Below, piece by piece: positions 1 through 12,078 of a DNA stretch of 64,000 nucleotides. The notes below the pieces were generated by a model. The model made no database searches. It was not told the DNA's origin and was given only the letters and a program-made list of their open reading frames with translations. Origin of the DNA: Amoebidium appalachense (lineage: Eukaryota; Ichthyosporea); NCBI GenBank assembly GCA_963693365.1, contig CAVNZM010000014.1, positions 6,324,001-6,388,000 on the forward strand. Reading direction: 5' to 3'. Numbering within the stretch: position 1 is the stretch's first letter; each line of letters starts with the position of its first letter. The translations under genes were made by a program, and so were the position numbers.

Positions 1-43
1 TTTCGTGCCCTGTAACACATTTTTATCCCCCTCTCCCCCTCTT

Positions 44-92
<49 letters not shown>

Positions 93-475
93 TTTCTCCC
101 CCCCGGTTTTCTAACTTTCCGGCTTGGTAATGTCTTTGCTTGCACGCTTGACATAATCCATGTATCCACTATGCGCCCTCACATGCACACATACTAAACT
201 GGAATTCGTGGTTGTCTGTGCATTGTTCCAACAGTGTCCCTGGACGTGTCTCGATTCCACACACAATCTAAACACTCGGTCATAGTGCCCCTTTTCAATC
301 AAATTGGGTATTAGAACCTTCGCCTGGGGGGGGGGGGGGGGGGGGGGGGGGGGTGGAGGTGGAAAGAGCGGAGAGGGTGCAGGAATAGGATGAAGGTGCG
401 TGTGCGTTGGGGGGGGGGGGGGGGGGGGGGGTTGGAAAGCAAAAACACTAACAAATGTGCCTTTTTTCTGTACAG
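1..475 (+). other. Intron or upstream part of the first gene, C- and G-tract rich
   Basis: Holds a C-run of about 44 bases (49-92), a G-run of about 26 (327-352) and a second G-run (411-431). It ends in a clean 3' splice site, a T-rich tract followed by TACAG at 471-475. No coding segment was recognised before the acceptor. The rest of the gene lies outside the window to the left or in unrecognised exons. Confidence 0.5.
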
Positions 476-664
476 ACCACGCTGTCTCACCCGTACGAGC
501 TCTTCACGGAGGGGGCCTTACACGGCGGTATTTGGCGCCAGGCCTACAAGATGACGACTGTGGGTGAGGTGGCTGCCCTGCTCTACTTCTGGGATAAGGC
601 CAAGCCCGCAGTCCTGCTTGCTATCGTTGCCGTTATCGCTGCAATTTTCCTCTACAAACCGTAA
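476..664 (+). CDS. C-terminal exon of an unrecognised tail-anchored membrane protein
   Basis: The exon starts in phase 0 right after the acceptor TTTTTTCTGTACAG and runs 62 codons to TAA. The first part is soluble (motif SHPYELFTEG). It ends in one hydrophobic segment, with LLAIVAVIAAIFLY followed by Lys-Pro and the stop. That shape fits a C-terminal membrane anchor with a very short tail. The exon reads like real protein, with mixed composition and no repeat. I do not recognise the family, and the remaining exons are not in the window. It is convergent with the minus-strand gene ending at 3674. Confidence 0.6.
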   Translation, partial: TTLSHPYELFTEGALHGGIWRQAYKMTTVGEVAALLYFWDKAKPAVLLAIVAVIAAIFLYKP

Positions 665-1266
665 AATTGAATTGGAATATTGGACTGAGGGGTTTTCTTT
701 TGAAAATATATACGCTTTTGGCGGATAGGGGTGGAAGTTTGGGCAATGGACGGTGTTCATTGCACTTATTTTTTTCCCTCTGGAGCCGTGGGGAAAAAAG
801 TTTCTGGAAGAGTGTTTGGCCTGTGTGTAGAGAGGGAATGTAGATGCAAGACTTGCCAAATATGGAAGGTGTGGTGCCAGCGATTGGGTCTTTTGGCGAT
901 TTAACTTAGTCCATTGATATATAGATAACATTCAAGTTACACTTCGTGTAGTGACACGCATTTCTTTTCCTTCCTTTGCTTCCTTCTTTCTTTCTTTCCT
1001 TTTTTTTTTTCTTTTCTTTGGTTGCGATTTCATTCCAGTTACTTAGCATCCAACTACGGTGTGCCATGATGTTTTGACGGCATAAACCCTGAGATGTGAT
1101 TGGCTACTATTTAGCCAATAGGAATCATCCAATAAATGTAGAGATGTATACAATCCGATGTCTGCGCACAATCGTTTTCAGACCGATGCAACCTTATCAT
1201 CCACCCCTAATCTGACACATGCATGCCCACACACACTTTTTCTGTTTGCCCCTACTTTTCTCCCCA

Positions 1267-1299
<33 letters not shown>

Positions 1300-1401
1300 T
1301 ATCCGCCTCTCTCTCCCTCTTTCATCCCCCCCCCCCCCCCCCCCCCCTCCCCTCTCTCTCTTCCTTGTCTCTCTCTCTCTCTCTCTCTCAATCCCCTCCA
1401 C

Positions 1402-1440
<39 letters not shown>

Positions 1441-1910
1441 CCCACACACACACACATGTACACACACAGCCCCCTCTCCCTCGCTCTGGCACACACGTGC
1501 AGGGATGATTCTGCTGAATCACAGTGCGACAACACCTACACACAAACACAGACACACATACATACACCATTAGTTGATGTAACATCAGCAAGATCCGTGT
1601 ACGTGTGTGCGGGCTAAAGCATCTACATACACGGTACTTATATCTAAATCACGCATGGTCGTACACACGCACAACTTGAGCACACAGCCGGGGCACACAC
1701 ACACGGTCACACGCACATACGCAACTTACCATGTTATGTGTAATCGCCGGCACATAATGAATGCCATGTATGTTTGCCCATACAGCACCATGCTCATTCA
1801 CATGTACAACACCATAGTGCCTGTGCTACCATGACGCAAGCGCGCGCGCGCATGCCGCAAACACACAAACACACACACACACACACGTATCACACATGCA
1901 CGCACACACA

Positions 1911-1948
<38 letters not shown>

Positions 1949-2174
1949 CCAGTGATCATGACTCTAACACACAGTCTCACGTGTTAACGTTCAGACCGCA
2001 ACACACGAACAATCACCAATTTGACAGTTCATCGGAAAAAAAAGTATACTATAAGCAGCTGCGCCTGCAGTTGGTTGGTACATAGGGAGTACGGAGCTGA
2101 GAGGGGGGCTACGGGGACGAGGGGAAGGGGGAAGGTGCAGGGGAGGAGTCGAGGGAGGTCGAGGGGAGAGGGAG

Positions 2175-2212
<38 letters not shown>

Positions 2213-2802
2213 GTGCGGCCGAGGCGTGTGATTGCGTATCGCCATGTTATATATACTGAGTGCATCACGGCGCACGTGTGCACACTCAAATAAAGCCACA
2301 GTAGTGGCATTTATTGTCAAAATCTCAACGCTTCTTTGCTGACGGTCCTGCTATGAACACACAGTATACACCTCACATCATGATTGTGGTGCATTGATAA
2401 TGCCCAGTAAGCTAAAAATACACACCATATAATTCGGGTAACACTTGACAGATATAGTTGCCATAGAATTCTGGTTCAAAGTTTCCAGGAAATATATACG
2501 TCTTGGGCGCAAATGCGCACCTACTGAAACGAACTCCACACACATGTTTCATAATGCTAAGAACGGTCCCAAAACTCACTTTCTCGCATGTGGCAAAGAC
2601 CAAAATAAAGAGGGGAAAAAAAAAATATATCGTAGATAAAAAAAAATACATACACATGCGCTGCGGGGTGCATACGACTTTCGAGCAAAAGCAATTTTCT
2701 GCGTATAGAAATCAAAAAAGGAAAGAAAAGAAAAGAAAAGAGCTGTTTTGCATGCAAGCAGGACACGCGCGTTATGTACGTAAACCCCCCCCCTCCCCTC
2801 CT

Positions 2803-2850
<48 letters not shown>

Positions 2851-3143
2851 GAAAAAAAAAAAAAAAAAAAAAAAAAGGAAAAGGAAAAGAATAGAAAAAA
2901 AAGGAAAAGAAAAGAAAGACAACCCCCCCCCCCCTTTATTTTATAAACTTGCTTCAATTTTTTGTTACCCCTACCCAGCAAGGCCCCACTCCATACCTAG
3001 CATGCCACGTGTGTGAATGAATTGTTCTGATCTACGATACATATTCCATGCTGCGTCTCACGGAGAATGTCCTAGAATGCACCTCAAATTAAGCTTTGTA
3101 TGATGGATAACTAGTTGTGGCTAGAAAACCCTGCTTCGTGGTC

Positions 3144-3182
<39 letters not shown>

Positions 3183-3673
3183 AGAAGAAGAAAAGAAAAT
3201 AAAAAACTGCATGGAGATTATGATTCGACCACACATATATAATATCAAACACCCAATAAACTTCGCACGAGAAATAGAACCCAAGAACCAATCCATTTCA
3301 AGTATACGTGCAGGTTTACTCTTTACGGAAATCTTCGTTTTCCTTTTCTTTTTGGAGTTTTTTTTTTTTTTTTTTTCTCGTTTTGTTTTTCGTATTTTCC
3401 TTTTTTTTCTTTCTTTTTTTTTCCCCTTTATACTCACCCCCACATTTATACTAATGCCACAAACACAAAAAGAAAAAGAAAAGGACATTGCCAAACTTCC
3501 CATCAAACGTTCCCCAGTCCACACATCTCCCATTACCCCATTACATCCCTTCGTTATCGCCCTCATTTACCAATTCTCATTTCACAAAAATACGCCCATG
3601 AACTGCAGGCAAAATCGTTCACCGACGAGCAATTTCGATCGCCAATTGCAAATCAGGGGGGAGGGGGGGGGGT
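665..3673. other. Convergent intergenic region with microsatellites
   Basis: This holds the 3' flank of the first gene and the 3' flank of the minus-strand gene ending at 3674. An AATAAA lies at about 1131 on the plus strand. Repeats include C-tracts at 1269-1299, 1325-1347 and 1404-1439, CA arrays near 1866-1946 and 2805-2846, a G-tract at 2176-2211, and A-tracts at 2850-2877 and 3147-3180. No coding exon was recognised; open frames here translate the repeats. Confidence 0.5.
1099..1119. promoter_or_regulatory. Inverted pair of CCAAT boxes
   Basis: ATTGGCTA and TAGCCAAT form an 8-base inverted repeat with a 5-base spacer, so a CCAAT box is present on both strands. A third CCAAT follows at about 1129. 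No nearby start was assigned, so the role is unknown. Confidence 0.3.
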
Positions 3674-3997
3674 CTATGCACATACGATCTCATCGATAGT
3701 AGATTCATTCATGTAGCGCATGATGTCGTCATCTTCGGGGGTTTCCTGTGGGAGAAGAAACGAGAATAAGTGGCGAGAAACGCTTCAGTGAATGGGTGCA
3801 TCGCGGTGGGGGAGGGGGGAGGGAAGGAACAACCATTTGCAACAGGGGGGGAGGGGGGGGGGGGAGGGGGAAAAAGCAAAGTGACAAACAAATAGAAAAA
3901 GAAAGGAGAAGAAACGGAAAGACGTGTATGTGAAATGCAAGGCAAAAAGCACGGCAGACCGGACACAAAAAAACAACAATGTGGACAAGCACCCCCC

Positions 3998-4037
<40 letters not shown>

Positions 4038-4245
4038 CAACCACACACACACACACGTTCACAAATCATCCAGCCACCCACACACATACATAAAAACATC
4101 TTAACATAGAGCACACACACACACACACACACCCAGACTTACACCCACAGCAACACGATACCCATAAACCTACACCCTCCTCACCCCTCTCTCACCCTCT
4201 CACACATACCCATATTCATCCAGCCACACCCACCCACCGCATCAG

Positions 4246-4287
<42 letters not shown>

Positions 4288-4696
4288 ACACCACCACCAC
4301 CCACCCACCCCACACACACACACAAACACACCAACCCACCTGCACAGGCTCCATCCCCTCCACACTCCCCTCCACAGCCGTGCAAGTCCAAGCAAACCCC
4401 GTCTCCGCACACGACAACACAACCCCCGTCTCCTCCACACTGCTGGGTGTCATGGGGCCATTGGGCGTAGTGGGGGTGGTGGGGCTACCACTGAACCACC
4501 CATCTGTGTGTGCAAAAAAAAGGAGTTGATGGGGGTTAATGTGAGTGAATAGGAGTTACTGGGAGTACATGAGGTTGAATGGAAAAACATCAACGGAAAG
4601 CGTAGGAGGAAAATGATGAAGGAGAACGTTAGGGAATACGTTAATGGCCAAAATGGAATTTCCGATGCGCCATATCAAAAGTACATGCGAGATGAC

Positions 4697-4727
<31 letters not shown>

Positions 4728-4841
4728 AAAAAAAAAAAGGGGGGGGGGGGGGGGGGATAGCTCCCCTCTCTTCCCTCATTGTTTGTCCCTCTCCCAGACA
4801 CGCCCTTCCTGTCTCCATCAGGGCTGTTGTAACACACACAC

Positions 4842-4897
<56 letters not shown>

Positions 4898-5054
4898 TCC
4901 AAACACCATCTTTTCCCTCCCAGTTATTACATAAAACCCACCCCCTCCCTCCCATCCTCCTCAAACACCACCGTCTTCCCCCCCCCCCCCCCCCCCCCCC
5001 CCCCGCGTCCAACCACCCTGACCCCTTATCCCTTACCACTTAACCTGCCCTCCA

Positions 5055-5089
<35 letters not shown>

Positions 5090-5183
5090 ACACACGTACC
5101 CCCCCCCCCCCCCCCCCCCCCCCCCCCACACACACACACAGCAATAACGACACGAACATACACACACAACCCCCCTCCCCCCC

Positions 5184-5252
<69 letters not shown>

Positions 5253-6603
5253 AAAGAAAAAGAAAAAAGGAAAAAAAATACGTACCGGTAGTGGTGCAAG
5301 AGGTAGGAGTCATTTCCGCAGCCGGTGCAATCTGCAACCTTTCGGGTATGGGTGCCGTAAACTCCAAATCGCAGCTATCCTCCAAAACCTTATCCTCCTC
5401 CTCCCCCACACCAACCACCCCACCATACCCTACACCCCCTACACCCACCCCCACCCCTCCCAACCCCCCCGTGACTGGAGCAGGTGGTGGTGTCATTCCT
5501 GTCGACATACCACCCATATATGGTAATGCAGAAACAGCTGGAACAATCGACTGCGGGAGAAGTGATTGGGCGGCGGTAGTTGCGGCGTGAGGAGGGTAAA
5601 GGATTGACGCGACTAATGAGGTATAGACACTCGAGAGGGGGTTGCCAGCTGAGGGTACGCCGGGTGACTGAACAGGCGTGGGGGCCGCCTGGCAATACGG
5701 GAGGGCGGAGGGGAAGGGGGTGAAGGGCGGCGTGGTGGCGTCTGCGAACCCGTATCCCATCATAGGGCCTAACGGCGTGATTTGATTGGTTGCTAGTGGT
5801 GCAGCAGAAGGCGGGATCTGGTTGGTTGCCATAACGTCAACGCTGTTTTTCCTCGAGAATGATTGGTTGGGAAGAGTCTCCGGTTTTGACTCGTTCACCC
5901 ACGTCGGCGCCGGTGGTGCAGCAGGTGGCAATTTTGCATTCTTCTTTTGTTTTGGACACGAAGAGTTGACGGGTGCCTGTGCGGATTTGCCCTTTGCACC
6001 CTTCACTCCTCCCGAGGAATGCGGGGCCTTACGTGCATGATTTGTAGCCAATGGGGCTGCTTGCTTTGGGTACGCCTGCTGCCGTTGCTGTTGTGAAACC
6101 GCGACTTGTGGTTTTTGTTCCAACGCCGGTGGTGTGTGTGTGGACATCACCGGAGGCGTGTTTTTGAGTTGTTGTGGGGGGGGCGGGTGCGACTGGGTGA
6201 AGCGGCGCCATCGGGTAGGGAATTTCGGGTTGGGGGGTTTGTATTGTTGAGCCCCCCTGCTTGTAGACAAAGAACTTGCGGGTGGTGTGTGGCTGCTGCC
6301 CTTGTTGCTTGATCTTAGCTGCAGAACCACCCGATCAAAAATGCGGTCAAAACATTGTCGGCAAGTTGCCTTTTTTCCTTGGTTCTGGTCCACATGTAAC
6401 CATTTCCTTTCCCCCCCTTTTCCCTTTCCCTCCCTCTTTCCCTCCCTCCCTCCCTCCCTCTCCCTCTCCCTCTCTCTCTCCCTCTCTCCCTCCCTCCCTC
6501 CCTCCCTCTCTCTCTTCTCTTTTTTTCTTTCCTTTCTTTATTCTTTGTCTTTGTCTTTTTCTTTTTCTTTCCTTTCCTCTTTTTTTTTTTTTTTTTTTTT
6601 GTT

Positions 6604-6636
<33 letters not shown>

Positions 6637-7239
6637 CTAGTGTGGGAAACACGGATGCAAACGTGAAAGAGCCACAACTCAACCTTGTGTCTCAGAAACC
6701 AGACAAGCACACATGACACTCGAACGGGGGGGAGGGGGGGGGGGGGGGGGGGTTAACGTCAGAGATTATGCACATACAGTTTAGTTCTATTAGTACCACA
6801 TACATCTGATTCGAATCAAACAGATCTGATTTGAATCCATGTGTGTAATGATCTTTACTCATAGAAAGCACAACTCATATCCTGCACCTTCACACGATAT
6901 AGCAAAATCACCCATAAGCAGTAAAGGAGCCCATAAAACGCTTTGGACCGATGCATTAGTTCAAGCGGAAACTGTCACTAAGAAAGTGATGGAGGAAGGG
7001 AGGAAGGCTAAATGGGTATGAAGCGGGGCAGGTAATAGAAGGAAGGGAGGGTGAAAACCTAAGGGTCAAGGGAAAAAACGTGGAGTATGGAAAGGCAGAA
7101 AACCATCCACTTGACTTCGGAGTGTGTCAGTTAGGAAGTTGCACCACATACTTGTCCCCTCACGAAGCCCCGTTCAGCAAGTGGCTTTAACAACACTGCC
7201 CGTTGGTAAAAATAAAAAAAAAAAGTGGGAAGAGGGTGA

Positions 7240-7330
<91 letters not shown>

Positions 7331-8905
7331 GCACGGGGCAGGGAAGGAGAGGAGGGGAGGGGGGATCAACCATTTGCGCGCGCAGGTCGTGAAGCCGACG
7401 AAGAAGTTTGGAGCTTGGGCTGATACACGTGGTAGCGATACTCCTTGAAGCGAGGGGCAGGTTGAGGGGGTGATGGCATACGTGGTATGGCAACACTCTT
7501 TTCCATTGGTTGTTGAACGCCCGTGCCCATGTTCATGTTTGAGGGTGTGCTTATGGCAGAGGTGGACACGATCTGATGCTGCCACGGAGTTGACTGCACG
7601 GCCACCGACATTGTGCTTGTTTCGTCAAGCTGAAGTTTACAGGTTGCTCAGATGCTCTGTTGTGTAAAAGGACAAGGGCAAGTTTCTACCATATCTCCTT
7701 ACAGCTACCAAGCAGATAAAATTTAAACATGACCAAGAACCCTAGAATGATTCATTCAAAGACACAGAACAAAGAGAAATAGAGATAATTTTAGAGCACA
7801 GCCCAATGACTTCCTACTCTGGATGGTCTCAAGGGATGCCGTATTCCGTTTTGATACATGAAAAATACAGAGTAAACACACAAGCAGCCGAGGTTAGATA
7901 AACTTAACCTGCCTTCAGACAGTGTAGTTTCGGAGTTTCTGACTGTGATAACACACACGGAATTAAACGGCCAAAAAGAAAAGAAAGTGGGATTTTACAC
8001 ACAACAAGAAACTTACGCGAAATGAGGAGGCCATCCGTAACACCTAAATGAGCCCATGAAATCACGCAGAACCTAGTGATCGTAAGTATTCTATGCACAC
8101 AGGTTTTCCTTGGCAAGCAACAGTGCACCAAGAGCAACACGATCCCCCAAAAGGCTGGAGTTTTGAGGGAAACATGCCTATCCAGAACACAAAAACATGA
8201 GGCACCCGAAAGTGTAAAATGGACATGTTCGAGCGAATCGTTTGTGTAACCAGAAGCGGAAAAGAGGTAAGAGAGGTGGGGAGGGAGTGGGAGGGGGAGG
8301 AGGGAGAGGGAGAGCTCCTGAGATGCAAGGGGGGAGAGGGAGAGAGGAAGGGGGGATCAGCGGTCAGTCAACAAGGGAAAAAAACATCGCGAACCTGCAC
8401 GGAGACTGAAAAAGGACCATATCAAGACACACATTCGCAGTGCAACATACCAGCTTCAGGGGCTGTTTAGGCTCACAAACGGCAGTTGAAGGGGTACACT
8501 CACTCTCTCCGGAATCAATGCAAAGCCTTTGTCTGCTGGCGTATGCATGTAGAACAAACAGCGGCAAAGGGGATCAAAGAACAGCTTATATAACTACTCA
8601 GCAGAGAAGAGCCACTTGTCCAACCTAAGCTAACCTCAAAAGAGCACCTTTCTTAGTCACTACACTTAAGTTAACAAACGAAGTCACGAAATGAAAGCCA
8701 CCTTGTTGGTTAGAAACTGGCAGAATGCCAGTGATGCAAACCCAAAATACCAACAATATATATGAACCTCTTCCTTCCTTCGTCTATAGTGTAAAGAATG
8801 TCTAAGCCGATTTTGCAGAACATGGGCTGGCACCACCACTAACTCCCCACTCTCTCTTCTTCTCCGTCCGTCATCCAAAACTTGGCTGTTTGGTTTGTAC
8901 GCCAT
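3674..8905 (-). CDS. Pro/Gln-rich protein of unknown function (five exons)
   Basis: Exons in transcription order are 8768-8905 (ATG at 8905), 7371-7629, 5286-6377, 4340-4503 and 3674-3745. Donors are GTTCAT, GTTGAT, GTACGT and GTGGGT. All phases agree, giving 1,725 nt or about 574 residues. The N-terminus is basic (RRRRESGEL, HYRRRKEE). The middle is Pro/Gln/Ala/Ser-rich low-complexity sequence with a short Cys pair (CRQCFDR). A Gly/Val-rich stretch follows, and the C-terminus is acidic (EDDDIMRYMNESTIDEI). This suggests a disordered regulatory or transcription-related protein, but I recognise no domain. An ATG at 7611 could be the true start if exon 8768-8905 belongs elsewhere. The acceptor at 6378 (ACCAAG) is weak and was chosen by phase. 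Confidence 0.6.
4246..4287 (+). repeat. C homopolymer of about 42 bases in an intron
   Basis: Uninterrupted C-run in the intron between exons 4340-4503 and 3674-3745 of the minus-strand gene. On the coding strand it is a G-run. A similar run lies at 3998-4036 in the same intron. Confidence 0.9.
4696..4756. repeat. Composite C-A-G homopolymer block
   Basis: About 22 C are followed directly by about 21 A and then about 18 G, with no spacer. Only C-to-A junctions recur elsewhere in the window. Confidence 0.9.
5190..5286 (+). repeat. C-run of about 53 followed by an A-rich run, abutting an exon
   Basis: The C-run (5190-5242) is followed by A-rich sequence that reaches the donor of exon 5286-6377 on the minus strand. 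On the coding strand the intron therefore begins GTACGT, then a T-rich tract, then a long G-run. Confidence 0.85.
6418..6636. repeat. CT-rich tract followed by T-run and G-run
   Basis: A CCCT/CTCT-rich tract (6418-6515) leads into T-rich sequence, a run of about 22 T and about 33 G. It lies in the intron just upstream of exon 5286-6377 of the minus-strand gene. On the coding strand it reads C-run, A-run, GA-rich, so this exon's acceptor has no normal pyrimidine tract close by. Confidence 0.8.
7242..7329 (+). repeat. (GT)n microsatellite, 88 bases
   Basis: Pure GT array in the intron between exons 7371-7629 and 5286-6377, starting about 40 bases after the donor of exon 7371-7629. On the coding (minus) strand it reads (CA)n. 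Confidence 0.95.
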
Positions 8906-9624
8906 GATCTTGTGTGCATGTTCCTCGCACTAATCAATCTGCTACTATCGAGGATTCTAATGATTCGGATTTTTATATTTTTTAACTTAAAGGTAGAATT
9001 ATCAATAATTATTCACTGTATTTTAATAAGATTGACAAAAAAATATTTTTAAGGTTAGCCACTCTTTATTGTTCTGGTTGAAATGCATTGATTCACGCTA
9101 TTATTTTTACCATGCCGCGCGAAATACTTGTAGCCAGATATGATTTAAACGAGGATGCAGGAGATAAGAAAAATCTAGTAAGGCATTGCGAACGATCCAA
9201 TCAGCCGCTGGCTTCTTGCAGTGTGTTGCTTTTTGCTAACACAGGGCATGATTTGTAGCCAACCCACGAACATATCGGTAAATGCTCATTATTTTGCCTG
9301 CATGCCTTGCCAAGTCTGTTTTGCAGCCCCAAAAAACTACCAATAAAACCGGAAAAAGCAATGGACTACTTGACCTTGAGATAAATTATTGAGCAATTGC
9401 GTTTGTATATGCATGTTGTTTTGTCCTTTTCCCAACCCATGCATATCACAAGGTCCATTCGGATAAAATGAATCCAGCTACTTTTCTTTCTTGCATTTCC
9501 ATTCGCCACTGTTAGGAAGATAGATCTGATTGGACAAACATCAAAACCGTACCTCGCCATCAGTCGGAAGGGCTCAGCGCGGTCAGCAGATGGCAGAACC
9601 CTTGCTTCTTTTCAGCTCATGTTG

Positions 9625-9631
9625 TATAAAA
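9625..9631 (+). promoter_or_regulatory. TATA box (TATAAAA)
   Basis: TATAAAA lies 58 bases before the ATG of the ORF at 9689, a plausible distance for a core promoter with a short leader. No other promoter element was confirmed. Confidence 0.35.
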
Positions 9632-9688
9632 CCTCTTTTTGTCAATGAACTTATAGTGTTTCTTTTTTAATGTTTTGGCGCAGAGAAA

Positions 9689-9788
9689 ATGTTGTTGTGC
9701 ATTTTGTACTCAAATGAAGTTGTCACGTGCGTGCGTGGGCGGCATTCTACATATATGACCCCCCCGGGGCCCCCCGGCCCCCGCCATT

Positions 9789-9824
<36 letters not shown>

Positions 9825-10024
9825 TGAACAAAGAAGTTATCATCAGGGCTTTGCAAAATCTTTTTATTTTTTATAATGACTTTATTGATATGCTCAGCAA
9901 AATAGAAGCCATCGAGATAGTAGAAGCCATCGAGATAATAGAAGCCATCGAGATATCGGGGACGGTACCGTTGCCTGATCATTTTAAAATATTAGATGTT
10001 ATAAACTCACAAATGCTCATGTAA
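9689..10024 (+). CDS. Possible small gene with poly-Pro run and hexapeptide repeat
   Basis: The ORF begins with a true ATG and has 111 codons. It reads through the C-tract as poly-proline. It then continues as an ordinary-looking acidic, isoleucine-rich segment in which an 18-base unit is repeated three times (EAIEIV, EAIEII, EAIEIS). The C-tract is unlikely to be translated in a functional protein. Either the ORF is accidental or the tract lies in an unrecognised intron. No family was recognised. Confidence 0.2.
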
Positions 10025-10752
10025 ATGCTTTATATCTCTACTAAATTCAAATTTTATGCGTATTTGGGGTACTATAACTCAGATCTTTTTACTCTTTTTT
10101 TTTTTTTTAAAGAAATAATTGGTTTCAGAATAATTCTACAATAGGCATAATATGGTATATACATGTACACTAATAAATGGTGTTGCAGTTGAAAAAGTTG
10201 AAAATTGAGCGATTTCAGTTCTAAAATATTAACTATATAAGTCTGGGTGGATCAGATCGAGATCACATGATTGGCCGCTCTCCTTGGCAAGTCCCCCGTG
10301 ATCTACGAAGGTTTCGCATTTATAATGATGCGAAACCGGAAAGAGAAAAAGCTTTAGAGTGAAGGAGAAAACGGAAGAAGCGAATGAAGAAAAGGCAAAA
10401 AAAAAGGAATTTATAATACATTGGAAAATGCACACACTATCGATTCATAAATGCGCATGCACAGTGATGCAGTTGTTAATGTGCACCAAATGCTCACTTC
10501 TCCTGCTAGCACTGATTGGCTAATGATTTTGCCCGCCACATTTCAAAAATACCCGAATGGCACCGTTACCAACACACACCGTCACGTCCGTCCACCGTGC
10601 ACGTGGCAAGAATTGTATTGCTCAAGAGCCGAGGCAATTCAGCATCAAAGCATAGGTTACACAAAACATCGCATGCGCAGTGCACTATGAGCTAATGTGC
10701 ACTCTGCTTCTCCGTTAAACCACACAAAATAACAATTTTCGAGGCACACAGT

Positions 10753-12016
10753 TTACGACAGTCGCACAGAGTCCAACTCGCGCAGGTCGCTGAAGTACTC
10801 GTGGTCATCGGGGGTCGGGCAGTGGCCCAACCCGTAGTTGTCCTCAGGGGTTTGGCCGGTGAGGTCCCACACGCCCAGGTGCTTGATGACTGCAAAGGGG
10901 ATGCCGATTGCACGAGCAGCGCCGACCATGCCGTGACGGAGGCAGTGCCAGGTGATGCCGGTAGCCAGGGCGGGGAGCACGCCGAGGGCCTGCACCGCGC
11001 TGCGCAGCCAGCTGACGGCCTTGGTAGCGTTGGGGCACGGCAGGACGGGGCTGGTGGGCTGCCGGACGTGCGCGCAGGCGCGCAGTAACAGCTGTGCGCA
11101 CATGGGGGGAACCATGCGGTGGCGCACAGGGGGCCGAATCTGCTTGCCAGCTGCCTGCTTGATGGTTCGAAAGGTCAGGTGGAGGCGTCGGGCTCCAGTG
11201 GGGGTGGGGTCCTCCCAGGTCAGGTACCCCACCTGTACTGCAGCAGCGGTACTCCACCGTAGGCCAAACAGGTAGCTCAACAGCACCCCCGCTAGCCAGC
11301 GGTCACCGTCGGGATCCTGCCGGCCCAGCTAGTTTGCGATGAGCAGGCCGGTGTGACCCAGGGTGCGTCAAACCGTTTTGGGTCGGGCGGGGTGGCGGTG
11401 GTGGTCTGGTGGGCCCTGCCGTAGGACTTCTTGATGGTTGCAAGGATGGCCTGGTCCAAATAGGGAATGTGCCACAGCAGGTGTACCTGGCGCAGGGCGG
11501 CCACAGCAGGTGTACCTGGCGCAGGGCGGCAAACTTGCAGTCTAACGTGCTGGGGTGGTACGGCCCGGGGCGCGCTAGCAGGTGAGCCGCATAAGCCAAA
11601 GCTACGTGTTCGGTAAGGGGCCAGGCTGCAAACTCGTGGGTGGCGCAAAAGGTGAGGTACTGGGTTACGTCGACTTGATATGCGCGCCACGTGTTTGCTC
11701 TGAGGAGCTGCTCCACCAGCTGCTGGCCAGTGGGGCGCAGGTTGCCAGGCAGTGACGAAATTACCGCCGCACGCCACTCGCTAAACACTCCCACGGTGGC
11801 AGGGGGGTCTGGTGGCCGGGGAGCTTGCTGGGGCGGCTGCACGGGGGAAGGGGGCCTTTGAGGCTCAGGCTGTGGTCCCAAGCCTTGGGAGGAGGGCTGG
11901 GCCCCCTTCCCAGGGAGGGTCGCCGATGGGAACGCCCGCAGGAGCTGGTGGTGGTTGAGGCGCGGGAGGAAGCACGTCGCCACCACTTGCGGGGGGAGCC
12001 GGTATGTGGTGGACAC
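10753..12016 (-). pseudogene. Tyrosine recombinase (integrase) with frame disruptions
   Basis: The C-terminal half (10753-11286) carries the tyrosine recombinase signature. It has an Arg box (LFGLRW), the HxxR motif (HCLRHG), the second His region (HLGVW) and a candidate nucleophile Tyr in EDNYG. The N-terminal half (to about 12016) has a Pro-rich leader and a core-binding-like helical region (RANTWRAYQVDVTQYL). An exact 29-base tandem duplication (11472-11529) shifts the frame. A second break, with an in-frame TAG, lies near 11292-11380. No ATG opens the frame at its 5' end. It would cut and rejoin DNA for element movement if intact; this copy is probably dead. Confidence 0.7.
11472..11529 (-). 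repeat. Exact 29-base tandem duplication inside the recombinase gene
   Basis: Two identical copies (11472-11500 and 11501-11529) lie head to tail. Because 29 is not a multiple of three, one copy shifts the reading frame. The frame continues sensibly if only one copy is counted. Confidence 0.9.
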
Positions 12017-12078
12017 CCACCCTTGACGCCCCCTTGTAAGGCCCGCTGCCTACGCGACAGGGGCCGGAAACTGCAAAC

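Larger units (their letters stand above)
8906..10744. other. AT-rich intergenic region
   Basis: Mostly unique AT-rich sequence with few homopolymers, apart from a C-run at 9790-9824 and a T-run near 10098. It contains a TATA element at 9625, a small ORF (9689-10024) listed separately, and a TATATAAG at about 10235. Several GATTGG/CCAAT motifs are scattered. I see no other supported gene. Confidence 0.5.

Noticed and set aside
4613-5590. 325-codon plus-strand frame with poly-Pro stretches
   Set aside because: It reads through C-tracts and overlaps a minus-strand exon with consistent splice phases.
10801-11275. Plus-strand frames across the mobile element (also 12148-12811)
   Set aside because: GC-rich shadow frames of the minus-strand recombinase and ORF1.
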